This document shows, in pieces, positions 17,501 through 30,970 of a stretch of 64,000 nucleotides of DNA. Below the pieces are notes generated by a model, which was not told the origin of the DNA, did no database searches, and was given only the letters and a program-made list of their open reading frames with translations. The stretch's first letter is position 1. Every line of letters starts with the position of its first letter. The position numbers and the translations under genes were made by a program. The DNA is from Apostichopus japonicus (lineage: Eukaryota; Echinodermata; Holothuroidea; Aspidochirotida; Stichopodidae), in the NCBI RefSeq assembly GCF_037975245.1, contig NC_092576.1, positions 27,109,611-27,173,610 on the forward strand, read 5' to 3'.

Positions 17501-20500
17501 CTCCTACCTGAGGATGTCACTTTATTTCCTCCTACCTGAGGATGTCACTTTATATCCTCCTACCTGAGGATGTCACTTTATATCCTCCTACCTGAGGATG
17601 TCACTATATTTCCTCCTACCTGAGGATGTCACTTTATATCCTCCTACCTGAGGATGTCACTTTATATCCTCCTACCTGAGGATGTCACTTTATTTCTTCC
17701 TACCTGAGGATGTCACTTTATTTCCTCCTACCTGAGGATGTCACTTTATTTCCTCCTACCTAAGGATGTCACTTTATTTCCTCCTACCTAAGGATGTCAC
17801 TTTATTTCCTCCTACCTAAGGATGTCACTTTATTTCCTCCTACCTGAGGATGTCACTTTATTCCCTCCTACCTGAGGATGTCACTTTATTTCCTCCTACC
17901 TAAGGATGTCACTTTATTTCCTCCTACCTAAGGATGTCACTTTATTTCCTCCTACCTAAGGATGTCACTTTATTCCCTCCTACCTAAGGATGTCACTTTA
18001 TTCCCTCCTACCTGAGGATGTCACTTTATTTCCTCCTACCTAAGGATGTCACTTTATTTCCTCCTACCTGAGGATGTCACTTTATTTCCTCCTACCTGAG
18101 GATATCACTTTATTTCCTCCCACCTGAGGATGTCACTTTATATCCTCCTACCTGAGGATGTCACTTTATTCCCTCCTTCCTGAGGATATCACTTTATTCC
18201 CTCCTTCCTGAGGATGTCACTTTATTTCCTCCTACCTGAGGATGTCACTTTATATCCTCCTACCTGAGGATGTCACTTTATTTCCTCCTACCTGAGGAAG
18301 TCACTTTATTTCCTCCTACCGGAAGATGTCACTTTATTTCCTCCTACCTGAGGATGTCACTTTATATCCTCCTACCTATGGATGTCACTTTATTTCCTCC
18401 TACCTGAGGATGTCACTTTATTTCCTCCTACCTCAGGATGTCACTTTATTTCCTCCTACCTGAGGATGTCACTTTATTCCCTCCTTCCTGAGGATGTCAC
18501 TTTATTTTCTCCTACCTGAGGATGTCACTTTATTTCCTCCTACCTAAGGATGTCACTTTATTTCCTCCTACCTAAGGATGTCACTTTATTCCCTCCTACC
18601 TAAGGATGTCACTTTATTCCCTCCTACCTGAGGATGTCACTTTATTTCCTCCTACCTAAGGATGTCACTTTATTTCCTCCTACCTAAGGATGTCACTTTA
18701 TTTCCTCCTACCTGAGGATGTCACTTTATTCCCTCCTACCTGAGGATGTCACTTTATTTCCTCCTACCTAGGGATGTCACTTTATTTCCTCCTACCTAAG
18801 GATGTCACTTTATTTCCTCCTACCTAAGGATGTCACTTTATTCCCTCCTACCTAAGGATGTCACTTTATTCCCTCCTACCTGAGGATGTCACTTTATTTC
18901 CTCCTACTTAAGGATGTCACTTTATTTCCTCCTACCTGAGGATGTCACTTTATTTCCTCCTACCTGAGGATATTACTTTATTTCCTCCCACCTGAGGATG
19001 TCACTTTATATCCTCCTACCTGAGGATGTCACTTTATTCCCTCCTTCCTGAGGATATCACTTTATTCCCTCCTTCCTGAGGATATCACTTTATTTCCTCC
19101 TACCTGAGGATGTCACTTTTTTCCCTCCTACCTGAGGATGTCACTTTATTTCCTCCTACCTGAGGATGTCACTTTATTTTCTCCTACCTATGGATGTCAC
19201 TTTATTTCCTCCTACCTGAGGATGCCACTTTATTTCCTCCTACCTGAGGATGTCACTTTATATCCTCCTACCTGAGGATGTCACTTTATTTCCTCCTACC
19301 TGAGGAAGTCACTTTATTTCCTCCTACAGGAAGATGTCACTTTATTTCCTCCTACCTGAGGATGTCACTTTATATCCTCCTACCTATGGATGTCACTTTA
19401 TTTCCTCCTACCTGAGGATGTCACTTTATTTCCTCCTACCTGAGGATGTCACTTTATTTCCTCCTACCTGAGGATGTCACTTTATTTCCTCCTACCTGAG
19501 GATGTCACTTTATATTCTCCTACCTAAGGATGTCACTTTATTTCCTCCTTCCTGAGGATGTCACTTTATTTCCTCCTACCTGAGGATGTCACTTTATATC
19601 CTCCTACCTGACGATGTCACTTTATTTCCTCCTACCTGAGGAAGTCACTTTATTTCCTCCTACCGGAAGATGTCACTTTATATCCTCCTACCTATGGATG
19701 TCACTTTATTTCCTCCTACCTGAGGATGTCACTTTATTTCTTCCTACCTGAGGATGTCACTTTATTTCCTCCTACCTGAGGATGTCACTTTATTTCCTCC
19801 TACCTGAGGATGTCACTTTATATCCTCCTACCTGAGGATGTCACTTTATTTCCTCCTACGTGAGGATGTCACTTTATTTCCTCCTTCCTGAGGATGTCAC
19901 TTTATATCCTCCTACCTATGGATGTCACTTTATTTCCTCCTACCTGAGGATGTCACTTTATTTCCTCCTACCTGAGGATGTCACTTTATTTCCTCCTACC
20001 TGAGGATGTCACTTTATTTCCTCCTACCTGAGGATGTCACTTTATATCCTCCTACCTGAGGATGTCACTTTATTTCCTCCTACCTGAGGATGTCACTTTA
20101 TATCCTCCTACCTGAGGATGTCACTTTATATCCTCCTACCTATGGATGTCACTTTATTTCCTCCTACCTGAGGATGTCACTTTATTTCCTCCTACCTGAG
20201 GATGTCACTTTATTTCCTCCTACCTGAGGATGTCACTTTATATCCTCCTACCTGAGGATGTCACTTAACTTCCTCCTACCTGAGGATGTCACTTTATTTC
20301 CTCCTACCTGAGGATGTCACTTTATTTCCTCCTACCTGAGGATGTCACTTTATTTCCTCCTACCTGAGGATGTCACTTTATATCCTCCTACCTATGGATG
20401 TCACTTGATTTCCTCCTACCTGAGGATGTCACTTTATTTCCTCCTACCTGAGGATGTCACTTTATATCCTCCTACCTGAGGATGTCACTTTATATCCTCC

Positions 20501-22432
20501 TACCTGAGGATGTCACTATATTTCCTCCTACCTGAGGATGTCACTTTATATCCTCCTACCTGAGGATGTCACTTTATATCCTCCTACCTGAGGATGTCAC
20601 TTTATTTCTTCCTACCTGAGGATGTCACTTTATTTCCTCCTACCTGAGGATGTCACTTTATTTCCTCCTACCTAAGGATGTCACTTTATTTCCTCCTACC
20701 TAAGGATGTCACTTTATTTCCTCCTACCTAAGGATGTCACTTTATTTCCTCCTACCTGAGGATGTCACTTTATTCCCTCCTACCTGAGGATGTCACTTTA
20801 TTTCCTCCTACCTAAGGATGTCACTTTATTTCCTCCTACCTAAGGATGTCACTTTATTTCCTCCTACCTAAGGATGTCACTTTATTCCCTCCTACCTAAG
20901 GATGTCACTTTATTCCCTCCTACCTGAGGATGTCACTTTATTTCCTCCTACCTAAGGATGTCACTTTATTTCCTCCTACCTGAGGATGTCACTTTATTTC
21001 CTCCTACCTGAGGATATCACTTTATTTCCTCCCACCTGAGGATGTCACTTTATATCCTCCTACCTGAGGATGTCACTTTATTCCCTCCTTCCTGAGGATA
21101 TCACTTTATTCCCTCCTTCCTGAGGATGTCACTTTATTTCCTCCTACCTGAGGATGTCACTTTATATCCTCCTACCTGAGGATGTCACTTTATTTCCTCC
21201 TACCTGAGGAAGTCACTTTATTTCCTCCTACCGGAAGATGTCACTTTATTTCCTCCTACCTGAGGATGTCACTTTATATCCTCCTACCTATGGATGTCAC
21301 TTTATTTCCTCCTACCTGAGGATGTCACTTTATTTCCTCCTACCTCAGGATGTCACTTTATTTCCTCCTACCTGAGGATGTCACTTTATTCCCTCCTTCC
21401 TGAGGATGTCACTTTATTTTCTCCTACCTGAGGATGTCACTTTATTTCCTCCTACCTAAGGATGTCACTTTATTTCCTCCTACCTAAGGATGTCACTTTA
21501 TTCCCTCCTACCTAAGGATGTCACTTTATTCCCTCCTACCTGAGGATGTCACTTTATTTCCTCCTACCTAAGGATGTCACTTTATTTCCTCCTACCTAAG
21601 GATGTCACTTTATTTCCTCCTACCTGAGGATGTCACTTTATTCCCTCCTACCTGAGGATGTCACTTTATTTCCTCCTACCTAGGGATGTCACTTTATTTC
21701 CTCCTACCTAAGGATGTCACTTTATTTCCTCCTACCTAAGGATGTCACTTTATTCCCTCCTACCTAAGGATGTCACTTTATTCCCTCCTACCTGAGGATG
21801 TCACTTTATTTCCTCCTACTTAAGGATGTCACTTTATTTCCTCCTACCTGAGGATGTCACTTTATTTCCTCCTACCTGAGGATATTACTTTATTTCCTCC
21901 CACCTGAGGATGTCACTTTATATCCTCCTACCTGAGGATGTCACTTTATTCCCTCCTTCCTGAGGATATCACTTTATTCCCTCCTTCCTGAGGATATCAC
22001 TTTATTTCCTCCTACCTGAGGATGTCACTTTTTTCCCTCCTACCTGAGGATGTCACTTTATTTCCTCCTACCTGAGGATGTCACTTTATTTTCTCCTACC
22101 TATGGATGTCACTTTATTTCCTCCTACCTGAGGATGCCACTTTATTTCCTCCTACCTGAGGATGTCACTTTATATCCTCCTACCTGAGGATGTCACTTTA
22201 TTTCCTCCTACCTGAGGAAGTCACTTTATTTCCTCCTACAGGAAGATGTCACTTTATTTCCTCCTACCTGAGGATGTCACTTTATATCCTCCTACCTATG
22301 GATGTCACTTTATTTCCTCCTACCTGAGGATGTCACTTTATTTCCTCCTACCTGAGGATGTCACTTTATTTCCTCCTACCTGAGGATGTCACTTTATTTC
22401 CTCCTACCTGAGGATGTCACTTTATATTCTCC
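14569..22432 (+). repeat. Satellite subregion: 3192/2912-bp higher-order repeat
   Basis: A block rich in CCTAAGG and TTTATTCCC starts at 14569, 17761 and 20673. GATATTAC recurs at 15777, 18969 and 21881, and TTAACTT at 17353 and 20265. Consecutive spacings are 3192 bp (114 monomers) and 2912 bp (104 monomers); the second full copy is 10 monomers shorter. The intervening variant order is preserved. The last block ends at 22432 with the TATATTCTCC form of the retrotransposon target. Confidence 0.92.
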
Positions 22433-25008
22433 TACCTAAGGATGTCACTTTATTTCCTCCTTCCTGAGGATGTCACTTTATTTCCTCCTACCTGAGGATG
22501 TCACTTTATATCCTCCTACCTGAGGATGTCACTTTATATCCTCCTACCTAAGGATGTCACTTTATTTCCTCCTTCCTGAGGATGTCACTTTATTTCCTCC
22601 TACCTGAGGATGTCACTTTATTTCCTCCTACCTGAGGATGTCACTTTATATCCTCCTACCTGAGGATGTCACTTTATATCCTCCTACCTAAGGATGTCAC
22701 TTTATTTCCTCCTTCCTGAGGATGTCACTTTATTTCCTCCTACCTGAGGATGTCACTTTATATCCTCCTACCTGAGGATGTCACTTTATTTCCTCCTACC
22801 TGAGGAAGTCACTTTATTTCTTCCTACCGGAAGATGTCACTTTATTTCCTCCTACCTGAGGATATCACTTTATTTCCTCCTACCTGAGGATGTCACTTTA
22901 TATCCTCCTACCTATGGATGTCACTTTATATCCTCCTACCTATGGATGTCACTTTATTTCCTCCTACCTGAGGATGCCACTTTATTTCCTCCTACCTGAG
23001 GATGTCACTTTATATCCTCCTACCTGAGGATGTCACTTTATTTCCTCCTACCTGAGGAAGTCACTTTATTTCCTCCTACCTGAAGATGTCACTTTATATC
23101 CTCCTACCTATGGATGTCAGTTTATTTCCTCCTACCTGAGGATGTCACTTTATTTCTTCCTACCTGAGGATGTCACTTTATTTCCTCCTACCTGAGGATG
23201 TCACTTTATTTCCTCCTACCTGAGGATGTCACTTTATATCCTCCTACCTGAGGATGTCACTTTATTTCCTCCTACCTGAGGATGTCACTTTATATCCTCC
23301 TACCTGAGGATGTCACTTTATATCCTCCTACCTATGGATGTCACTTTATTTCCTCCTACCTGAGGATGTCACTTTATTTCCTCCTACCTGAGGATGTCAC
23401 TTTATTTCCTCCTACCTGAGGATGTCACTTTATATCCTCCTACCTGAGGATGTCACTTAACTTCCTCCTACCTGAGGATGTCACTTTATTTCCTCCTACC
23501 TGAGGATGTCACTTTATTTCCTCCTACCTGAGGATGTCACTTTATTTCCTCCTACCTGAGGATGTCACTTTATATCCTCCTACCTATGGATGTCACTTGA
23601 TTTCCTCCTACCTGAGGATGTCACTTTATTTCCTCCTACCTGAGGATGTCACTTTATATCCTCCTACCTGAGGATGTCACTTTATATCCTCCTACCTGAG
23701 GATGTCACTATATTTCCTCCTACCTGAGGATGTCACTTTATATCCTCCTACCTGAGGATGTCACTTTATATCCTCCTACCTGAGGATGTCACTTTATTTC
23801 TTCCTACCTGAGGATGTCACTTTATTTCCTCCTACCTGAGGATGTCACTTTATTTCCTCCTACCTGAGGATGTCACTTTATTTCCTCCTACCTGAGGATG
23901 TCACTTTATTTCCTCCTACCTGAGGATGTCACTTTATATCCTCCTACCTGAGGATGTCACTTTATTTCCTCCTACCTGAGGAAGTCACTTTATTTCCTCC
24001 TACCTAAGGATGTCACTTTATTTCCTCCTACCTGAGGATGTCACTTTATATCCTCCTACCTAAGGATGTCACTTTATTTCCTCCTACCTGAGGAAGTCAC
24101 TTTATTTCCTCCTACCTGAGGATGTCACTTTATTTCCTCCTACCTGAGGATGTCACTTTATATCCTCCTACCTGAGGATGTCACTTTATTTCCTCCTACC
24201 TGAGGATGTCACTTTATTTCCTCCTACCTGAGGATGTCACTTTATATCCTCCTACCTGAGGATGTCACTTTATATCCTCCTACCTATGGATGTCACTTTA
24301 TTTCCTCCTACCTGAGGATGTCACTTTATTTCCTCCTACCTGAGGATGTCACTTTATTTCCTCCTACCTGAGGATGTCACTTTATTTCCTCCTACTTAAG
24401 GATGTCACTTTATTTCCTCCTACCTGAGGATGTCACTTTATTTCCTCCTACCTGAGGATATTACTTTATTTCCTCCCACCTGAGGATGTCACTTTATATC
24501 CTCCTACCTGAGGATGTCACTTTATTCCCTCCTTCCTGAGGATATCACTTTATTCCCTCCTTCCTGAGGATATCACTTTATTTCCTCCTACCTGAGGATG
24601 TCACTTTTTTCCCTCCTACCTGAGGATGTCACTTTATTTCCTCCTACCTGAGGATGTCACTTTATTTTCTCCTACCTATGGATGTCACTTTATTTCCTCC
24701 TACCTGAGGATGCCACTTTATTTCCTCCTACCTGAGGATGTCACTTTATATCCTCCTACCTGAGGATGTCACTTTATTTCCTCCTACCTGAGGAAGTCAC
24801 TTTATTTCCTCCTACCGGAAGATGTCACTTTATTTCCTCCTACCTGAGGATGTCACTTTATATCCTCCTACCTATGGATGTCACTTTATTTCCTCCTACC
24901 TGAGGATGTCACTTTATTTCCTCCTACCTGAGGATGTCACTTTATTTCCTCCTACCTGAGGATGTCACTTTATTTCCTCCTACCTGAGGATGTCACTTTA
25001 TATTCTCC
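22433..25008 (+). repeat. Satellite subregion: 2576-bp higher-order copy
   Basis: Ninety-two monomers delimited at both ends by the uninterrupted retrotransposon target junction. The first part follows 11065-12900 at offset 11368, and at 11396 after a one-monomer insertion before TTAACTT at 23457. Near 24395 the variant pattern changes abruptly from the TTAACTT type to the CCTAAGG/GATATTAC type, marking an old recombination join. Confidence 0.88.
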
Positions 25009-28000
25009 TACCTAAGGATGTCACTTTATTTCCTCCTTCCTGAGGATGTCACTTTATTTCCTCCTACCTGAGGATGTCACTTTATATCCTCCTACCTGAG
25101 GATGTCACTTTATATCCTCCTACCTAAGGATGTCACTTTATTTCCTCCTTCCTGAGGATGTCACTTTATTTCCTCCTACCTGAGGATGTCACTTTATTTC
25201 CTCCTACCTGAGGATGTCACTTTATATCCTCCTACCTGAGGATGTCACTTTATATCCTCCTACCTAAGGATGTCACTTTATTTCCTCCTTCCTGAGGATG
25301 TCACTTTATTTCCTCCTACCTGAGGATGTCACTTTATATCCTCCTACCTGAGGATGTCACTTTATTTCCTCCTACCTGAGGAAGTCACTTTATTTCTTCC
25401 TACCGGAAGATGTCACTTTATTTCCTCCTACCTGAGGATATCACTTTATTTCCTCCTACCTGAGGATGTCACTTTATATCCTCCTACCTATGGATGTCAC
25501 TTTATATCCTCCTACCTATGGATGTCACTTTATTTCCTCCTACCTGAGGATGCCACTTTATTTCCTCCTACCTGAGGATGTCACTTTATATCCTCCTACC
25601 TGAGGATGTCACTTTATTTCCTCCTACCTGAGGAAGTCACTTTATTTCCTCCTACCTGAAGATGTCACTTTATATCCTCCTACCTATGGATGTCAGTTTA
25701 TTTCCTCCTACCTGAGGATGTCACTTTATTTCTTCCTACCTGAGGATGTCACTTTATTTCCTCCTACCTGAGGATGTCACTTTATTTCCTCCTACCTGAG
25801 GATGTCACTTTATATCCTCCTACCTGAGGATGTCACTTTATTTCCTCCTACCTGAGGATGTCACTTTATATCCTCCTACCTGAGGATGTCACTTTATATC
25901 CTCCTACCTATGGATGTCACTTTATTTCCTCCTACCTGAGGATGTCACTTTATTTCCTCCTACCTGAGGATGTCACTTTATTTCCTCCTACCTGAGGATG
26001 TCACTTTATATCCTCCTACCTGAGGATGTCACTTAACTTCCTCCTACCTGAGGATGTCACTTTATTTCCTCCTACCTGAGGATGTCACTTTATTTCCTCC
26101 TACCTGAGGATGTCACTTTATTTCCTCCTACCTGAGGATGTCACTTTATATCCTCCTACCTATGGATGTCACTTGATTTCCTCCTACCTGAGGATGTCAC
26201 TTTATTTCCTCCTACCTGAGGATGTCACTTTATATCCTCCTACCTGAGGATGTCACTTTATATCCTCCTACCTGAGGATGTCACTATATTTCCTCCTACC
26301 TGAGGATGTCACTTTATATCCTCCTACCTGAGGATGTCACTTTATATCCTCCTACCTGAGGATGTCACTTTATTTCTTCCTACCTGAGGATGTCACTTTA
26401 TTTCCTCCTACCTGAGGATGTCACTTTATTTCCTCCTACCTGAGGATGTCACTTTATTTCCTCCTACCTGAGGATGTCACTTTATTTCCTCCTACCTGAG
26501 GATGTCACTTTATATCCTCCTACCTGAGGATGTCACTTTATTTCCTCCTACCTGAGGAAGTCACTTTATTTCCTCCTACCTAAGGATGTCACTTTATTTC
26601 CTCCTACCTGAGGATGTCACTTTATATCCTCCTACCTAAGGATGTCACTTTATTTCCTCCTACCTGAGGAAGTCACTTTATTTCCTCCTACCTGAGGATG
26701 TCACTTTATTTCCTCCTACCTGAGGATGTCACTTTATATCCTCCTACCTGAGGATGTCACTTTATTTCCTCCTACCTGAGGATGTCACTTTATTTCCTCC
26801 TACCTGAGGATGTCACTTTATATCCTCCTACCTGAGGATGTCACTTTATATCCTCCTACCTATGGATGTCACTTTATTTCCTCCTACCTGAGGATGTCAC
26901 TTTATTTCCTCCTACCTGAGGATGTCACTTTATTTCCTCCTACCTGAGGATGTCACTTTATATCCTCCTACCTGAGGATGTCACTTAACTTCCTCCTACC
27001 TGAGGATGTCACTTTATTTCCTCCTACCTGAGGATGTCACTTTATTTCCTCCTACCTGAGGATGTCACTTTATTTCCTCCTACCTGAGGATGTCACTTTA
27101 TATCCTCCTACCTATGGATGTCACTTGATTTCCTCCTACCTGAGGATGTCACTTTATTTCCTCCTACCTGAGGATGTCACTTTATATCCTCCTACCTGAG
27201 GATGTCACTTTATATCCTCCTACCTGAGGATGTCACTATATTTCCTCCTACCTGAGGATGTCACTTTATATCCTCCTACCTGAGGATGTCACTTTATATC
27301 CTCCTACCTGAGGATGTCACTTTATTTCTTCCTACCTGAGGATGTCACTTTATTTCCTCCTACCTGAGGATGTCACTTTATTTCCTCCTACCTGAGGATG
27401 TCACTTTATTTCCTCCTACCTGAGGATGTCACTTTATTTCCTCCTACCTGAGGATGTCACTTTATATCCTCCTACCTGACGATGTCACTTTATTTCCTCC
27501 TACCTGAGGAAGTCACTTTATTTCCTCCTACCGGAAGATGTCACTTTATATCCTCCTACCTATGGATGTCACTTTATTTCCTCCTACCTGAGGATGTCAC
27601 TTTATTTCTTCCTACCTGAGGATGTCACTTTATTTCCTCCTACCTGAGGATGTCACTTTATTTCCTCCTACCTGAGGATGTCACTTTATATCCTCCTACC
27701 TGAGGATGTCACTTTATTTCCTCCTACGTGAGGATGTCACTTTATTTCTTCCTTCCTGAGGATGTCACTTTATATCCTCCTACCTATGGATGTCACTTTA
27801 TTTCCTCCTACCTGAGGATGTCACTTTATTTCCTCCTACCTGAGGATGTCACTTTATTTCCTCCTACCTGAGGATGTCACTTTATTTCCTCCTACCTGAG
27901 GATGTCACTTTATATCCTCCTACCTGAGGATGTCACTTTATTTCCTCCTACCTGAGGATGTCACTTTATATCCTCCTACCTGAGGATGTCACTTTATATC

Positions 28001-30970
28001 CTCCTACCTATGGATGTCACTTTATTTCCTCCTACCTGAGGATGTCACTTTATTTCCTCCTACCTGAGGATGTCACTTTATTTCCTCCTACCTGAGGATG
28101 TCACTTTATATCCTCCTACCTGAGGATGTCACTTAACTTCCTCCTACCTGAGGATGTCACTTTATTTCCTCCTACCTGAGGATGTCACTTTATTTCCTCC
28201 TACCTGAGGATGTCACTTTATTTCCTCCTACCTGAGGATGTCACTTTATATCCTCCTACCTATGGATGTCACTTGATTTCCTCCTACCTGAGGATGTCAC
28301 TTTATTTCCTCCTACCTGAGGATGTCACTTTATATCCTCCTACCTGAGGATGTCACTTTATATCCTCCTACCTGAGGATGTATATATTTCCTCCTACCTG
28401 AGGATGTCACTTTATATCCTCCTACCTGAGGATGTCACTTTATATCCTCCTACCTGAGGATGTCACTTTATTTCTTCCTACCTGAGGATGTCACTTTATT
28501 TCCTCCTACCTGAGGATGTCACTTTATTTCCTCCTACCTGAGGATGTCACTTTATTTCCTCCTACCTGAGGATGTCACTTTATTTCCTCCTACCTGAGGA
28601 TGTCACTTTATATCCTCCTACCTGAGGATGTCACTTTATTTCCTCCTACCTGAGGAAGTCACTTTATTTCCTCCTACCGGAAGATGTCACTTTATTTCCT
28701 CCTACCTGAGGATGTCACTTTATATCCTCCTACCTAAGGATGTCACTTTATTTCCTCCTACCTGAGGAAGTCACTTTATTTCCTCCTACCTGAGGATGTC
28801 ACTTTATTTCCTCCTACCTGAGGATGTCACTTTATATCCTCCTACCTGAGGATGTCACTTTATTTCCTCCTACCTGAGGATGTCACTTTATTTCCTCCTA
28901 CCTGAGGATGTCACTTTATTTCCTCCTACCTGAGGATGTCACTTTATTTCCTCCTACCTGAGGATGTCACTTTATATCCTCCTACCTGAGGATGTCACTT
29001 TATATCCTCCTACCTGAGGATGTCACTATATTTCCTCCTACCTGAGGATGTCACTTTATATCCTCCTACCTGAGGATGTCACTTTATATCCTCCTACCTG
29101 AGGATGTCACTTTATTTCTTCCTACCTGAGGATGTCACTTTATTTCCTCCTACCTGAGGATGTCACTTTATTTCCTCCTACCTAAGGATGTCACTTTATT
29201 TCCTCCTAACTGAGGATGTCACTTTATTTCCTCCTACCTAAGGATGTCACTTTATTTCCTCCTACCTGAGGATGTCACTTTATTCCCTCCTACCTGAGGA
29301 TGTCACTTTATTTCCTCCTACCTAAGGATGTCACTTTATTTCCTCCTACCTAAGGATGTCACTTTATTTCCTCCTACCTAAGGATGTCACTTTATTCCCT
29401 CCTACCTAAGGATGTCACTTTATTCCCTCCTACCTGAGGATGTCACTTTATTTCCTCCTACCTAAGGATGTCACTTTATTTCCTCCTACCTGAGGATGTC
29501 ACTTTATTTCCTCCTACCTGAGGATATCACTTTATTTCCTCCCACCTGAGGATGTCACTTTATATCCTCCTACCTGAGGATGTCACTTTATTCCCTCCTT
29601 CCTGAGGATATCACTTTATTCCCTCCTTCCTGAGGATGTCACTTTATTTCCTCCTACCTGAGGATGTCACTTTATATCCTCCTACCTGAGGATGTCACTT
29701 TATTTCCTCCTACCTGAGGAAGTCACTTTATTTCCTCCTACCGGAAGATGTCACTTTATTTCCTCCTACCTGAGGATGTCACTTTATATCCTCCTACCTA
29801 TGGATGTCACTTTATTTCCTCCTACCTGAGGATGTCACTTTATTTCCTCCTACCTCAGGATGTCACTTTATTTCCTCCTACCTGAGGATGTCACTTTATT
29901 CCCTCCTTCCTGAGGATGTCACTTTATTTTCTCCTACCTGAGGATGTCACTTTATTTCCTCCTACCTAAGGATGTCACTTTATTTCCTCCTACCTAAGGA
30001 TGTCACTTTATTCCCTCCTACCTAAGGATGTCACTTTATTCCCTCCTACCTGAGGATGTCACTTTATTTCCTCCTACCTAAGGATGTCACTTTATTTCCT
30101 CCTACCTAAGGATGTCACTTTATTTCCTCCTACCTGAGGATGTCACTTTATTCCCTCCTACCTGAGGATGTCACTTTATTTCCTCCTACCTAGGGATGTC
30201 ACTTTATTTCCTCCTACCTAAGGATGTCACTTTATTTCCTCCTACCTAAGGATGTCACTTTATTCCCTCCTACCTAAGGATGTCACTTTATTCCCTCCTA
30301 CCTGAGGATGTCACTTTATTTCCTCCTACTTAAGGATGTCACTTTATTTCCTCCTACCTGAGGATGTCACTTTATTTCCTCCTACCTGAGGATATTACTT
30401 TATTTCCTCCCACCTGAGGATGTCACTTTATATCCTCCTACCTGAGGATGTCACTTTATTCCCTCCTTCCTGAGGATATCACTTTATTCCCTCCTTCCTG
30501 AGGATATCACTTTATTTCCTCCTACCTGAGGATGTCACTTTTTTCCCTCCTACCTGAGGATGTCACTTTATTTCCTCCTACCTGAGGATGTCACTTTATT
30601 TTCTCCTACCTATGGATGTCACTTTATTTCCTCCTACCTGAGGATGCCACTTTATTTCCTCCTACCTGAGGATGTCACTTTATATCCTCCTACCTGAGGA
30701 TGTCACTTTATTTCCTCCTACCTGAGGAAGTCACTTTATTTCCTCCTACCGGAAGATGTCACTTTATTTCCTCCTACCTGAGGATGTCACTTTATATCCT
30801 CCTACCTATGGATGTCACTTTATTTCCTCCTACCTGAGGATGTCACTTTATTTCCTCCTACCTGAGGATGTCACTTTATTTCCTCCTACCTGAGGATGTC
30901 ACTTTATTTCCTCCTACCTGAGGATGTCACTTTATATCCTCCTACCTGAGGATGTCACTTTATATTCTCC
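25009..30970 (+). repeat. Satellite subregion: 5962-bp higher-order copy
   Basis: Delimited by the same target junctions. Contains TTAACTT at 26033, 26985 and 28133, a 2-bp deletion at 28381, then the CCTAAGG/TTCCC block from 29183 with GATATTAC at 30391. The part from 25009 to about 29180 recurs at 30971 to about 35140 at offset 5962. The part 29160-30970 is the closest structural match in the window to the left flank 1-1811. Confidence 0.9.
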
